Shown here one piece after another: positions 46,125 to 56,881 of a DNA stretch of 64,000 nt; within the stretch, counting starts at the first letter, position 1, and the number at the start of each line of letters is the position of its first letter. The notes below the pieces were generated by a model. That model saw only the letters and a list, made by a program, of their open reading frames with translations. It did no database searches and was not told the DNA's origin. Source of the DNA: Aradus depressus (Eukaryota; Arthropoda; Insecta; Hemiptera; Aradidae); assembly GCA_963662175.1 (NCBI GenBank), contig OY759217.1:49948108-50012107 (forward strand), written 5' to 3'. Made by a program: the position numbers and the translations under genes.

Positions 46125-46430
46125 ACAGCATCACTTCTCCATTTTATATTAGCATTTTTAGCAATTACAGATGTTTCGGGAAGCCTATTCCTTCTGTCAA
46201 TCTGAATCTTCATTGACTAGGTGTTTAAATATATAAATACAATCAGTAAATGTGTTCTATACAAGGAAGATTCTGATTGACAGAAAGAATAGTTAGCATA
46301 AAGGACACATGTATTATAGATACTGATGATGGGAGTGCTTCCCGAAACGTTTGTAATTGCTATTTTTTGAGAAGGCAAAAATAAATTAGATAAGTGATGC
46401 TGCAATAACATATTATATATTTTTTTAAAG
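46125..46430. repeat. Family C fold-back upstream of the TRIM45 start
   Basis: Left arm GCAATTACAGATGTTTCGGG AAG and right arm CTTCCCGAAACGTTTGTAAT TGC are inverted copies; outer arms GCATCAC/GTGATGC also pair. The plus-strand core is CTGATGA (46323-46329), stem II GGGA (46331-46334) with TCCC (46340-46343), GAAA (46344-46347), self-complementary ACGT, then U. Stem I pairs weakly (ATA/TGT). It lies ~85 bp upstream of the TRIM45 ATG. Confidence 0.65.
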
Positions 46431-46780
46431 TGTATTATTTATTCTATTATAATTATTTACTTTCTCATCCCGTGATAGTTTTATATTTTTTTTACAACAG
46501 AATTTTGTTATTTAGATCGTCAATAAAACATTTTTCAATATATTTATTCAAAGATGTAAACCATAAAAGTGTCACGACTTAATAAAAAAGGCAAAATGAA
46601 ACCTTTGCAACTGTAAAACTGAACTGTTAATTGAAAACAGAGATAAGTACAAAAAATAACAGAAAACTTCATATATTATTTCTATGGAATCAGAAAGTAG
46701 TATCCTAACAATTGTTCGTTCCAAAGATAATTAAATTAATTAAAATGTTGAAATCCATGACAATTTTTTGTTATACTTAC

Positions 46781-46850
46781 TGAAACAATTTTACTCGACG
46801 AATTTCTTCACTTGATTTCAAAGGCGAAGTAAAACAATCTTATTCACATT
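46781..46850 (-). other. Possible TRIM45 5'-UTR exon
   Basis: On the minus strand TTGTTTCA|GTAAGTATAA is a near-ideal donor at 46780, pairing with the TATTGAAG acceptor-like word just before the TRIM45 ATG. The exon's upstream border is unknown. The assignment rests on splice-site appearance only. Confidence 0.25.
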
Positions 46851-47825
46851 AATCTGGAGTCAGATTCAACTATTTTTACATTGTAATAGGGATTTTGATG
46901 CTGAAAAATAGCCCTGAGACTAGATCTCACCACAAATGTAATTACATAAACGATTTTAATGACATTTTACAAGAATAACTTACAGACAAATGGGTGAAAT
47001 GACTGGTGGGGAAAAAAATAGCTGATATTCGAGAAACCTCGAATCCCTAATTGAGGCTTAAGACGAATCCATACAACTTACGACCCATATCACACTTCCA
47101 TGTTTGTTTACAAGTGTGTCTACAATATTGACTAAAAATAAAAAAAGGGGGAAACAAACAAAAAAACGTTGAACCCAGGGAAGTGTGAACGGGTCACACA
47201 CAGAAGGGTTCCGTATGTGAACAATTCTTAGTAATAAATATACACATAATAAATACATAAATATCCCTGTGATGGATAGACGATACAACTCTAATAATAC
47301 CCCGCATCTGCAAAAATTCCAATTCTGAGGTTATAGCACCAAATGGAAAAACAGTTCTTTATACAGATTTAAAATACCCTGAATCTGCGTAAGTCAAAAT
47401 AAAACATTCGAAATTAAAATACCATTGAGAAGAATGTGCTCTCATAAACTTGTAAAATATATATATTGTAAAGAAGTTTGATCAGGTGACACGCAGAAGG
47501 GTTCTGTAGGCGAACATTGCGTTAATTAATACACAAATAATAACTTTATTGTTCTGAGTCATGAAAAATCGACGATTTCTTGGTTTCGAACCTTCTTCGC
47601 CCTAGTCATATTGACTAAAAAGAAACGTTGGACACCACGTCTGGTATGTTCTGAGCAATGGAGTCCTCCCCAGCTAGTATAAACCGAACAATGTACAGAC
47701 GTCAAACACTCATTAGCAGGGTTACATAGACAGCCTCCAACCTAAAAAAAGGCTTCAGTTAAACAGCATTTTTGCAGATAAGTGGCATTAGAGTAAGACA
47801 GTAAGACTGGCATGTGGTCACCGTC
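46851..47825. other. Spacer between TRIM45 and MKRN2OS; no gene seen
   Basis: The motif GGTCACACACAGAAGGGTTCCGTATG at ~47193 recurs as GGTGACACGCAGAAGGGTTCTGTAGG at ~47483, and in altered form at ~56815, hinting at another low-copy dispersed repeat. Confidence 0.4.
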
Positions 47826-47829
47826 GATA

Positions 47830-47990
47830 TGTTGTAAAAATAATAAAATAACTTTTATATTGTCCAATTCCACAAAATATACACATAAAGTGATCCGGTA
47901 CCTTTTATGTGTATACTTTTGTGGAATTAGACAATATAAAATGTTAAACAAGTCCTTTGTTTTATTTATTTGACTTAAATTCTGCCTACT
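47830..47990. repeat. Family C-like fold-back
   Basis: Arms TTTTATATTGTCCAATTCCA CAAAATATACACATAAA and the inverse TTTATGTGTATACTTTTGTG GAATTAGACAATATAAAA, around GTGATCCGGTACC. The outer arm word 'TGGAATxAGACAATAT' is the family C hallmark. There is no hammerhead core in the short loop. Confidence 0.7.
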
Positions 47991-48386
47991 CCATATTATA
48001 CATAAGTATATGTACATGGATTTCATAGTATCGAAAATCTATTCTGTAATATATATATATTTTTTTTATCAAAGAACATTTGTGAGTACAAAAAAAATCG
48101 AACATTACGTTAAAAATATAAACAAATAAATGGTGGGCATATTTTGGAAAAAGTTCGGTTTTGGAACAGTTTAAAACGTCTGATTTTTCGTCTAGAGATA
48201 CATAAGATTTGGAAAGGGGACAGCTAATTTAAAAATGCGAAATATTCCATTGAGTTAAATTTCAATTCGGAGAAAGAAGAGGAAATTACAGAAAGATATT
48301 AATACAATAAATATACAATCAGTTATAATTTATTTAGCTTTTTACAAAAATCTTAACATATTATATGTACATCACTAAACAAATAT

Positions 48387-51300
48387 TTATTTATTTACAT
48401 TTCTATTAACAAAATAACCACTGTCGTTTAAACGTCGATAAAGGCTTATATATTTCCAAGCAATGGCTGCTTTTGGAGAGACATATTTTTCACAAAATAA
48501 AGTTTTACTTTTAGCAATTTCACTCATTGGATGATTTCGAAGACATCGGAGAAATGCCAGAACGAATGTATAACAGTTGAATGTTTCTTCATTGTATCTG
48601 AAAAAAAAAAGTTGTCTGTCATGTTTTTTAATTTTTTAAATAAATATCGACATTTTCAATGAATTTCTGTATCATCCAACTTAAACTGTAGGTATGTGTC
48701 TCCTGAAAAATTACTTAGATCTCAGCTACTGAATTAAATTGCTTAAAAGATTAAAAATAAATATGATATTACGCGCTTTCTTTAAAACCCACACGATACC
48801 TTCTTCGGGTGGCGAAACTTTATATTTGTTTGCAATGAGTTTTTGATATTAGAAGACATCTTTGAAAAGTGCAGTTTGTTTAAACAGCAGTTTTGATACG
48901 AAAGGCATCTCTTAGTGACATAACAGCAGACAAAATATTTGAGTTCTTGGGAGAATCAAGGTTATTCAACAAAGTACAAGTTGTAAGTAGTGATTTGGCT
49001 GATTTTTGAGATGACAGTCATCTCTCATTGTCAATCATTACAATTGAAATGTTCACTATTTAATGTAATATTTTAAAGGTTGGTTGAGTAGAATATTCGA
49101 TTTAGTTATAGTCAATTATGAAGGTAAACGAAGTAAATACAAACTTTGAAAATGTGGACTGAATTGCTACTATGGAACTTGCTAACCAATTAGGGCTTAT
49201 TAGGGCAACTGACTTTAGTCAGAAAGCATAACAATTCATTAATTCATGTCAAAAAATATGGAAAATAACTCATTTTTAACCAACGAATGAACACCGAGAA
49301 GAAGACACAGGTTTACATCAGTGAACGGCATTAGTTAAAGTGATGCTTGACATTTCCTGCGGAGATATTGTGAAACAATAAAAATAAAGAAAAACGTATA
49401 TTTTTTAAAAATATTGTCTATTTCACAAAATATATTTAATACATATATGGGAATACTTTCGATATTGTTATCATCTTCTACTAAGTGTGCCACACAGTAT
49501 TTGCTAAGCCGTGGCTGAAGATGGAAGCAATACCGGAAGTACTCCCATATACTATATATTTTGTGAACATAAGTTTTCCTTTATTTTTATTAGTAAAAAT
49601 GATAGAAACATTCAAAAACCTGAAAGGAGCGACGGGAGGGCCATCATTTTATTATTAACATTCAACAATATAAATTGAAGATAAAATTGTTTTTAATACA
49701 TCACAAAATAATATGTTTTAGGCTTGCTTAGTAGAAATCAAAAGCGAATATATTAAAAAAAAAAAAAAAATCACATCGAGTAAGGAGTATTGCATATTTT
49801 AAAAAAGAAGTCAGATTTCTAAAGTGACAAAACCCCAAAAGCAGGCGTTGGTCTCAATATTCACAAAAATAAATAAATAAATAACGCAGAAAAATTACCG
49901 TCGTCATGGTATCAAGGTTAACGTAATTTACCAAGTTCCAAATAAAGGATAAAATATATAATATATAAAAAATCTATAGACGGCTGAAAATTGAAAGGAA
50001 GACAACTTATGGAGGTTTTCAATGAAAACTGACATTATTGCAGAGATATTGTGAAATAATTCAAATGGACTTGAAAAATAAAATAAAACTTGTTTATTTA
50101 ATATATTGTCTAATTTCACTAACTATATTTACATGGGAGTACTTTCGGTATTTCTACCATCCTCAGCCAAAAGCATAAGAGATAAGACTCCTGAGAGAGT
50201 CTTATTTCTTATGCTTTTGGCTGAGGATGGTAGAAATACCGAAAGTACTCCCATGTATATATAGTTAGTGAAATTAGACAATATATTAAATAAACAAGTT
50301 TTATTTTATTTTTCAAGTCCTTATGGAGGTTTGGTGTCATGTATAGATGTTTGTGTCGATACTTTAATTTTATCGGCAGTGATTCAAGTTCACAGACACA
50401 CACAGACAGACAGACACTTTTTCAAAAATATTTGCAATCTAAGAGTTGGAAAACTTCGCATCGAATTTTTGACCGATTGCATTGATTTCCTATACTTTGT
50501 ATACATCCGTATACCTTATACATACCTAGCTTGAGTCCAAGTGTCCATGGCGGAGACCTGTTGGAGCAGAGCGTCCCAGAGCGAGGTCCACTCCTCCTTC
50601 TGTTCTTGGTAGATGACCAGAGACTGGCTCCACACTCTACCACGGCTCAGACCCTCTCTGTCGAACTCCATCACCTCGCCGCGACTGGTGGTCACTCCAA
50701 TGTGCAGATCAACGTTCAGACGGTAATCACTGAAAAAACAGAAACACATCTTAAGACAGGTTATTCAATTTTTTGTTAACAGTGATTTAAGATTGAGTAT
50801 GTTTTACGGATAGTAGCAGGAACAAATTTCCTCAGATAGAATTCTACAAATACATATGAAAAAAATTAATCTCCTGTACATTGCTTATACTTACTTCAAA
50901 AAATCTCCATTTGTAGGTTTTATAACAATGGAGTACGGGTATTGAGAAGCCTTAACGAACGGAAAGGGGATTCTGAAACATGATACATACATTTGTTAGT
51001 GAACAATGTAAGGCATTTACATAAATTAATACAATAAGAAATATATAAAAACATTCATACATCATTTATAATAAATATTAAGGGAAATCTTTTGAAAAAA
51101 CATATTATATATTTATTTATTTCGGCATCAAACCTGCCCTCCCCTCAGCATAAACAATGTTCTAATTTCTTCCTCCAGCCAGGTCTCTCTGGTTCTACTT
51201 TACAGCAGACGAACATGGAACACACATGACTTTAACGACAAAAATTAAACCGACGTTATGGACTACTACGAAGACTACTTGGACCAAAATCAAAACTGGC

Positions 51301-51945
51301 AAAAAACTATAATGGGATACAGCCAAACAATCCAATATAAACCGCATCCAAGCTTTCCAGTCTCAGTTACTGCAAGTTGTAAATGCTCCCCTGACGTGAC
51401 CCACGAATTACTCCATGAAGACATAAATACCCCAACCGTCCAGATACTAATCCAATCCCAATTCTTAACATTCCACAATAAACTTTCATTTCATTTTAAC
51501 CTATTTGCACAAGTCCTATTGTCCGAATCCCATCTTGACGACCCTCCATGAGTTGGGAAGGAGGGCGCCCTCGAGATATTTTAAGTGAAATTTGAACATG
51601 TTATATTTTCGAGGGAGTGTCAGCGCTGGCTGACTTATCACTTTATGTGACATAAATACTTATTCATGTGTATGTAGATTGCAAATAAAATTATATATAT
51701 ATATTTATTTCGACCTGAGAGGCGGCGAGGTTAAAGTTCACAAATATCCCAAAATAAGGTCCACTCTAAAATGCAGACCTGGAATTAAATAAAAAAAAAA
51801 AGAATTGAGTACTAAACCTGAAAGGTATGATGGGAGTGTTTGAGTGGAGATGAGCTCTGCAGGCGGGACAGTAGTCCGGGATCTGAAGACAGAAGACACG
51901 AGGGCCGCAGTGCTCGAAGCAGACCACCCCTGGGTCCTCTGACAT
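48387..51945 (-). CDS. MKRN2OS: MKRN2 opposite-strand protein homologue, 4 exons
   Basis: Exons 51818-51945, 50895-50972, 50526-50729 and 48387-48597; 206 codons, all junctions GT-AG and phase-consistent. Exon 1 encodes MSEDPGVVCFEHCGPRVFCL, then IPDYCPACRAHL, a Cys-rich start that could bind a metal. Exons 2-3 give PYSIVIKPTNGDFLNDYRLN and VDLHIGVTTSRGEVMEFDRE, matching the core of vertebrate MKRN2OS (SDLHVGVTTSKG). Exon 4 gives YNEETFNCYTFVLAFLRCLR, matching HNCYSFALSFIN. The human protein is 223 residues; its function is not known to me. The start is placed at the MSED Met because TGTACTGTGCAG|GATG looks like an acceptor, making a non-coding first exon likely. An AATAAA lies ~55 bp after the stop on the minus strand. 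Introns contain two family C fold-backs and a LINE fragment. Confidence 0.85.
49350..49600. repeat. Family C fold-back, degenerate, MKRN2OS intron 3
   Basis: Flank GCGGAGATATTGTGAAACAA, arms AATATTGTCTATTTCACAAA and ACTATATATTTTGTGAACAT. The right arm is GGCTGAAGATGGAAGCAATA CCGGAAGTACTCCCATATA: the core GAAA is GGAA, so probably dead. The left arm, minus strand, keeps CGAAAGTATTCCC but lacks CUGANGA. Confidence 0.65.
50067..50320. repeat. Family C fold-back, 254 bp, two intact hammerhead-like cores
   Basis: The arms pair from GGACTTGAAAAATAAAATAA to the mirrored end at 50320 around a ~6-nt loop, with only a few mismatches. The plus-strand core is stem I TGG (50218-50220) with CCA (50251-50253), CTGAGGA (50221-50227), stem II GGTA-GAAA-TACC, GAAA (50241-50244), self-complementary AGTACT, cleavage C50250. 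The minus-strand core (50137-50166) is the mirror image. Both strands therefore encode the same motif. Located in MKRN2OS intron 3. Confidence 0.75.
50395..50490 (-). repeat. Family A, 5' start fragment
   Basis: AGTTGGAAAACTTCGCATCG AATTTTTGACCGATTGCA is the reverse of the family A start. It lies 36 bp from MKRN2OS exon 3. Confidence 0.6.
51130..51715 (+). pseudogene. Jockey-type LINE C-terminus and 3' tail in MKRN2OS intron 1
   Basis: The plus frame 51258-51551 reads CKCSPDVTHELLHEDINTPT V and FLTFHNKLSFHFNLFAQVLL. These are the decayed match to the Jockey tail (APWYVTNxxLHxDLNIPTV...FHxRLxxHPNxLA). A ~150-bp 3' region then ends with AAATAAAATTATATATATAT. Antisense to the host gene. Confidence 0.6.
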
Positions 51946-53205
51946 CCTGCACAGTACACACAATAACCTGATTATAAGAAAGAGTGGCCCCTGGCCTGGC
52001 CTGCCTGTTCGTTGGGTGACATTAGCATAAAATCATAAAATTTTACTTATAATAGGGTCCATCCTTCGGGACTTAAATAACTTTGTCTGATACTGAGCAG
52101 TGTAGAACTTTAAAACTATCATTTATGGCGGTCGAACTTCCGGGAAGTCACATATATATTTTTGCATATTATATTAATTACTAATTATTGAGTCAATCTA
52201 GAATGTGAAAGGACAACATCTCTACTGTCAACAGTCTGGTAATAAAAGCATGCACCAGTTTTAGTTTCACGCCTGGGACTATACCAGTTGCTCTGATATA
52301 AGGTTGAGTCAGTTCGTTAAATATTCAGTACCTGTTTATTGACTACAGTCTGCGAGTTGTATGTTCCAACTAGCCAGTTATTGAACCCGCCTTAATCACT
52401 TGATCTCCAATTTAATTCATTGTTCAACAATTAACAAATATTAGGTACAACTAATCGTATTGAACGGTACAGTTTAAGGCTAAATGTGCGAGAGAGACAG
52501 AGGATAGAAAAATGTATTGCCCTTCTCAAAACCAAACAAATGATCCATTTCGGTTTAGAAAAATGGTTTGTTTCAAATTCATTAAAAAAAAAAGGGTAGA
52601 TAAGTTTTTTTTTTTTTTTTTTTTTTTTTTCATGATGCCCCTTGTTTAAAATTTTGAATAAAAAATGTTATATATTATATTTGCCGAAAAAGCGAGGTGC
52701 AGCGCAGATAACATAAGACATTATGAATTCAACCCGTTTTCCACTTAAGAAATCGGATGAATAGTTTCGTCTGTAACAGAAAACTGCGACATCTAAGAAA
52801 CTTGCCGCTCCCCGTAATATAATAAGAACGATAGAAAAAGCTATGATTTTGCAAAAATGTAATAGATAAAAATTGTGTATCGAAATTTTTGTATAACCAA
52901 TAGTTCAAAAAGTAAAAGCCCATCTACCCTTTGTTTGGGTCATCACACTGAGGCACATGTAGTTTTCAGAATAAAAATTGGTTGATTTTTACTAGGCAAG
53001 AAGGGGGGCAAAGTTTAGCTCCGAAACCATCTCTTATCTCTCTCCGAAACACACTGAACTGCCTCCCCATTTCGCCTTAAGCCTAACGTATTACCTTAAC
53101 TGCCAAGTTCAACTATGAAAATACTAGTTCTCAATCATTTTTTATGTGTTTTCTCATACGTAGTGTTAAGCCTGCGACGGTACACAACCGGCAACGGGGT
53201 GTCAC
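51946..53205. other. No gene seen; poly-T tract at 52605-52630
   Basis: Probably includes the promoter and any 5'-UTR exon of MKRN2OS. No repeat family was recognised. The T run of ~26 could be the reverse poly-A of a retroposon. Confidence 0.4.
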
Positions 53206-53206
53206 A

Positions 53207-54250
53207 TCAAGAAGGCGCCGGTGACAAAGTGGTAGTATGCTTGCCCCCTGTGCTCCTGATCGCGGGTTCGAACCCAGGCTAAGATCTTTAGGTTTTCTAT
53301 GTTGGGGGTAATAAAACCTTGAAAGCGCCGTCCTTTGGAAGACAGGTACACGTTCAAGACCCCTACCCCAATTGACCGGCCATCTACGGCCAGAGCGCAG
53401 ATAATAAAAATTAATCCCATTTTTATACGTCGAGAGCGCGAAGCCTCTATACGTCGAGAGCGCAATGGTTTCATACAGCAGAGCCTATAGCAGGTATACG
53501 CACGGTATACGACGAGAGCGCAATGGTTTCATACAGCAGAGCCTATAGCAGGTATACGCACGGTATACGACGAGAGCGCAATGTGTAGTCCCCATATAAG
53601 ATTATGAGCGGCGCATGCGTGAAGACGCTTAGGCTTGTTGCATCAATATTGTGTCATGATAATAAAATAAAAAAAACATTTTCGTTCCATTAAAACTCTT
53701 CAAAGATGTTTGAAATTAATTTTATATTATCAATTTATTTAAATGTTTTTTTTTTTTTTTTGTCTCTCATTCTTATCATCATATTTATTCTTTATATTTC
53801 AACTTTATTATTATTATGTATATTATTTCTCGCAATATTTTGATCATTATTTCCATGGATTTTTTTATTATTTATTATGGAGAATACATTTGAACGTTAT
53901 TATTGTTTTTTATAATATTTATGCAATTTTATTTTTATTTTTTTATTTTTTATAATAGTTATGCAATAAATAATTAATTAATTTGAAACTGTGTTTGCTG
54001 AAGATTGAGTCTAGTTACTGTGATGTCACCTACGCGTGTTTTTGTTTGAAGTACAGTGATTGGTTGAGAGTCCAAGGGTGGGGTACCCTGCCTATACCTG
54101 CTACAGGCTCCGCTATACCTCATATATAAAATCATTGCGCTCTCGACGTTTAGTGACCCTTATAATAAAGATCAGCTTTGCGCTCTCGCCGGCCAACGCC
54201 AATTGACCTTGGATAGCCAAAATCTAAGACACCCAGAGCAAAGCTTCCAG
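53207..54250 (+). mobile_element. SINE family B, split by a Mutator-like MITE
   Basis: Head and front body at 53207-53377 (GAAGGCGCCGGTGACAAAGT, GCGGGTTCGAACCCAGGC). The remaining body resumes at 54199 (GGATAGCCAAAATCTAAGAC ACCCAGAG) after the inserted element. Confidence 0.8.
53378..54198. mobile_element. 821-bp MULE-type MITE with 10-bp target duplication
   Basis: CCAATTGACC stands on both sides (53368-53377 and 54199-54208), and the flanks together rebuild a SINE. The ends are inverted relatives: GGCC...GGCCAGAGCGCAGA on the left, CGTTGGCCGGCGAGAGCGCA AA read inward from the right. The word (A)CG(T/A)CGAGAGCGCAATG is repeated four times near the left end and once near the right. A 58-bp unit is doubled at 53461-53576. 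Target duplications of 9-11 bp point to Mutator-like elements. There is no transposase. Confidence 0.75.
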
Positions 54251-54728
54251 GGACAGGATAAAAGCATACGAAATTGAGTTCACATCATCCTGGTGTACAC
54301 ATTGTCCTACACATAGTACCTATCGATACTTTTCGTCGATATTACAGGTCGATACTTTAATGACATAATTTTTTATTTTACTTATTACTATTTAGTTTAG
54401 TGTGGTTAACGAACTTGAAAAACGAATTTTTGAAGCTCTCATGACTGTATTTTTTCACCATATGCAGGTAGCCTATTTAGAGACATTTTATTGTATATAG
54501 TGTTGAAAACCATGATGTAGATTTATATGAAAAACCAGATTGTTAGATAAAATCACATTTTCAGGTTTAATTCTATGTACAACTAGCGCTATGTATCATT
54601 ATTTCTAAAAAGGCACTCTTAGTAGAACAATGGTCAAAACATGGGAATTGAACTGTTCTAACCTTGAGTATCTATGGTTTTATGGAGATAAAAATACCAG
54701 AAACTGCCAACTAAACATAACAATATAT
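54251..54728. other. No gene seen
   Basis: No family or frame recognised. Confidence 0.4.
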
Positions 54729-54740
54729 AACAGGAATAGT

Positions 54741-55067
54741 GAGGGTGCCGGTAGCTCAGTGGTATGCTGGTATGCGTGCTTGCTTGCTGAGTTAAAGATA
54801 GCAGATTCAAAACCCGATCGAGGACCTTACATTTTCTTATCTTGGAGGTGATACAACATTGAGCACGCTGTTCTTCGGATGGGACGTTAAGCGATGGTCA
54901 CGAGTCGATGTACGATGTCAGATTTTCGTTAAAGACTCCAACCCTAGGTGAATAAAAATTTAGGATAGGTAGGCAAAATTCAGAACTCCCATAGTAGAGT
55001 GACGAAGGTGCGCTCTGGGTGTAGGCGATATGATCTCTAAGTTGAAGCCTATGCATGCGTCATAACT
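54741..55067 (+). mobile_element. SINE family B, full length, with target duplication
   Basis: AACAGGAATAGT flanks it exactly (54729-54740 and 55068-55079). The head GAGGGTGCCGGTAGCTCAGT carries a small duplication (GGTATGCTGGTATGCGTGC); the B box is mutated to GCAGATTCAAAACC. Proof of retroposition by target-primed insertion. Confidence 0.92.
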
Positions 55068-55179
55068 AACAGGAATAGTTTCACTTTGCTCCTTCTTAGG
55101 GTTCCGTGGCTTGTTTTTAAATGTTTTTTTTTATTATTTTTTTTTTTTATTATTTTTTTTTTCTTTTCTTCCTCGGCTG

Positions 55180-55560
55180 AAGGATGTATTGCAATCAGTT
55201 GGAAATTGATGTCGAGTTTTCACCGGAAGTTCAATTAAAAAAAGAAATGATCTCAGTCCATGAACACGATCCCGAAAGAATGAATGCATTGACACACTAT
55301 TTTATAGTATATGTGTATTCAGAACCCCATATCGACATTTTCATCGAAATCGACGAAAGGAAAGGGAGGGGGGGACTTAAAACAAAAACCGTAATAACAG
55401 CCGATGTAATGAATATTTCGACGCAAAACTTAGTATGAGGATTCATAAGTCAACTATTGACTTATATAGCCCAAGTCAATTAGTTTGGGGGGGAGAGCGA
55501 AAACGTAGTTGATTATTTCACGCTGGGGAAGTATACTACTGGATTAATTCACCGCCATTT
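55180..55560 (+). repeat. Family A
   Basis: TGTCGAGTTTTCACCGGAAG, AACACGATCCCGAAAGAATG, two subunits, and the end CACGCTGGGGAAGTATACTA. The 84-codon frame across it is a by-product. Confidence 0.75.
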
Positions 55561-56055
55561 TTTTACCCCACTCCTCAATTTTGTGGGAAATTTTAATACT
55601 GAAAAAATAAAAAAAATTGTATTCATCAAAAACGCGCGATTAGGATTATATGTAGTCTACGGACTCAAATATCATATTATAGACAACTCAAAATCTTAAC
55701 ACTACCTTGCATCTTTATTTGTCAATCCCTTGAATTCTTCCATCAAGTTGTTCCTACTCATGTCTATATTCGAAATACACCACCATAACAGCAGACATAA
55801 CGACAGATATATTGACAGACAATTCAGGCTAACAGCACCAATAGCTTTTATTTTATTTATTGTAAATTATTTAACAAGTTACCAAGTTCGGTGCGCGACC
55901 TGCCCTGCCTTTGAAAAATTTAAAAATCAAAATTAAATTATCGAAAATGCTTTATATTCAGTTGACGAATACCTTGTCGCGGATTTTAATTGTATACATT
56001 GAATGTGATGCTTAATTTACTACCTATTAAATGTGTATTATAATATTATGGTTTA

Positions 56056-56363
56056 TGACACATGCCCGGGCTTCAACTACGAGGTCATATCGCCTTCTAC
56101 CAGAGCGCTCTTCCGTCACTATGGTGGACATGAGCCCGACTCTACTGTGGGAGTCTTAAATGTTGTCTATCTAGCTTTATTCACGTAGGGTAGGGGTGTT
56201 TAACAAGTACCTGACATCGTACAGGCTCGGGACCATCGCTTTACGCCCCATGTGAAGGACGGCGTGCTCAAGTTTATTTTACCTCCCAGATAAAATAAAC
56301 TAAGAGCCTCGGTCTTGAGCTCAGAAGGCAAGCATGCATACCACTGGGCTACCGGCGCCCTCT
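56056..56363 (-). mobile_element. SINE family B, full length, with 12-bp target duplication
   Basis: ATTATGGTTTAT at 56044-56055 and 56364-56375 frames the copy. All parts are present except the B-box segment, which is deleted (GAGCCTCGGTCTTGAGCTCA). Confidence 0.92.
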
Positions 56364-56621
56364 ATTATGGTTTATTGTGTAATATTGTATGGATTATTAC
56401 GTAGTATTCTGTACAATGTGTAATTATTCTTAAGGCTGTCTTTTATAATACATTTTCAATATGATAACAATAAAATATTTTTTTAATTTCGAATGAGAAG
56501 TGTTCGTGTCTGACTGAGCTCGATCTGAACTACGAAGACAGTTTTTCAGTAAATATGTGCATGTGTTTTACCCCCTCCTACCATTCTCCCCACCATCCGA
56601 CCTTGTTGTTTACTCGTTGTC

Positions 56622-56677
56622 ATGACGACCTCTTCCCTCGACATATCGGCTTTAGTTCCGGATAATCACAACGCTAG
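56622..56677 (+). CDS. Possible first coding exon of an unidentified gene
   Basis: ATG at 56622 opens MTTSSLDISALVPDNHNA followed by AG|GTAAGTTAC, a strong donor, 56 nt in all. The codon use and the C-rich leader (CCCCCTCCTACCATTCTCCC) look unlike the surrounding repeats. I do not recognise the protein. The first obvious downstream acceptor (TTATGTTTTCAG|AATC at ~57444) leads to an immediate stop in this frame, so the next exon may lie beyond the window, or the exon is non-coding. Confidence 0.35.
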
Positions 56678-56881
56678 GTAAGTTACACACCACACATACA
56701 AATATACTATCTACCCGTTGTAAAAATACTATGTGAGGTATCGATAATTCGAACTAATGATTACAACAGGGTTGTTCAGAATATTGGGAAATTTAAAAAG
56801 AATATTATGTGAACAGATCACTCACTGAAGGGCTCCGTAGTTTAACAATAGTTTGTTATAATAATAAAATAAACATTTTGT

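Noticed and set aside
47530..47720. Possible transposase start (KKKRWTPRLVCSEQW on the plus strand)
   Set aside because: Too short and not followed by recognisable nuclease sequence.
49928..50534. Two frames starting with the same residues (MKLDNILNKQVLFYF) on opposite strands
   Set aside because: They are the two arms of the 50-kb fold-back, not a gene pair.
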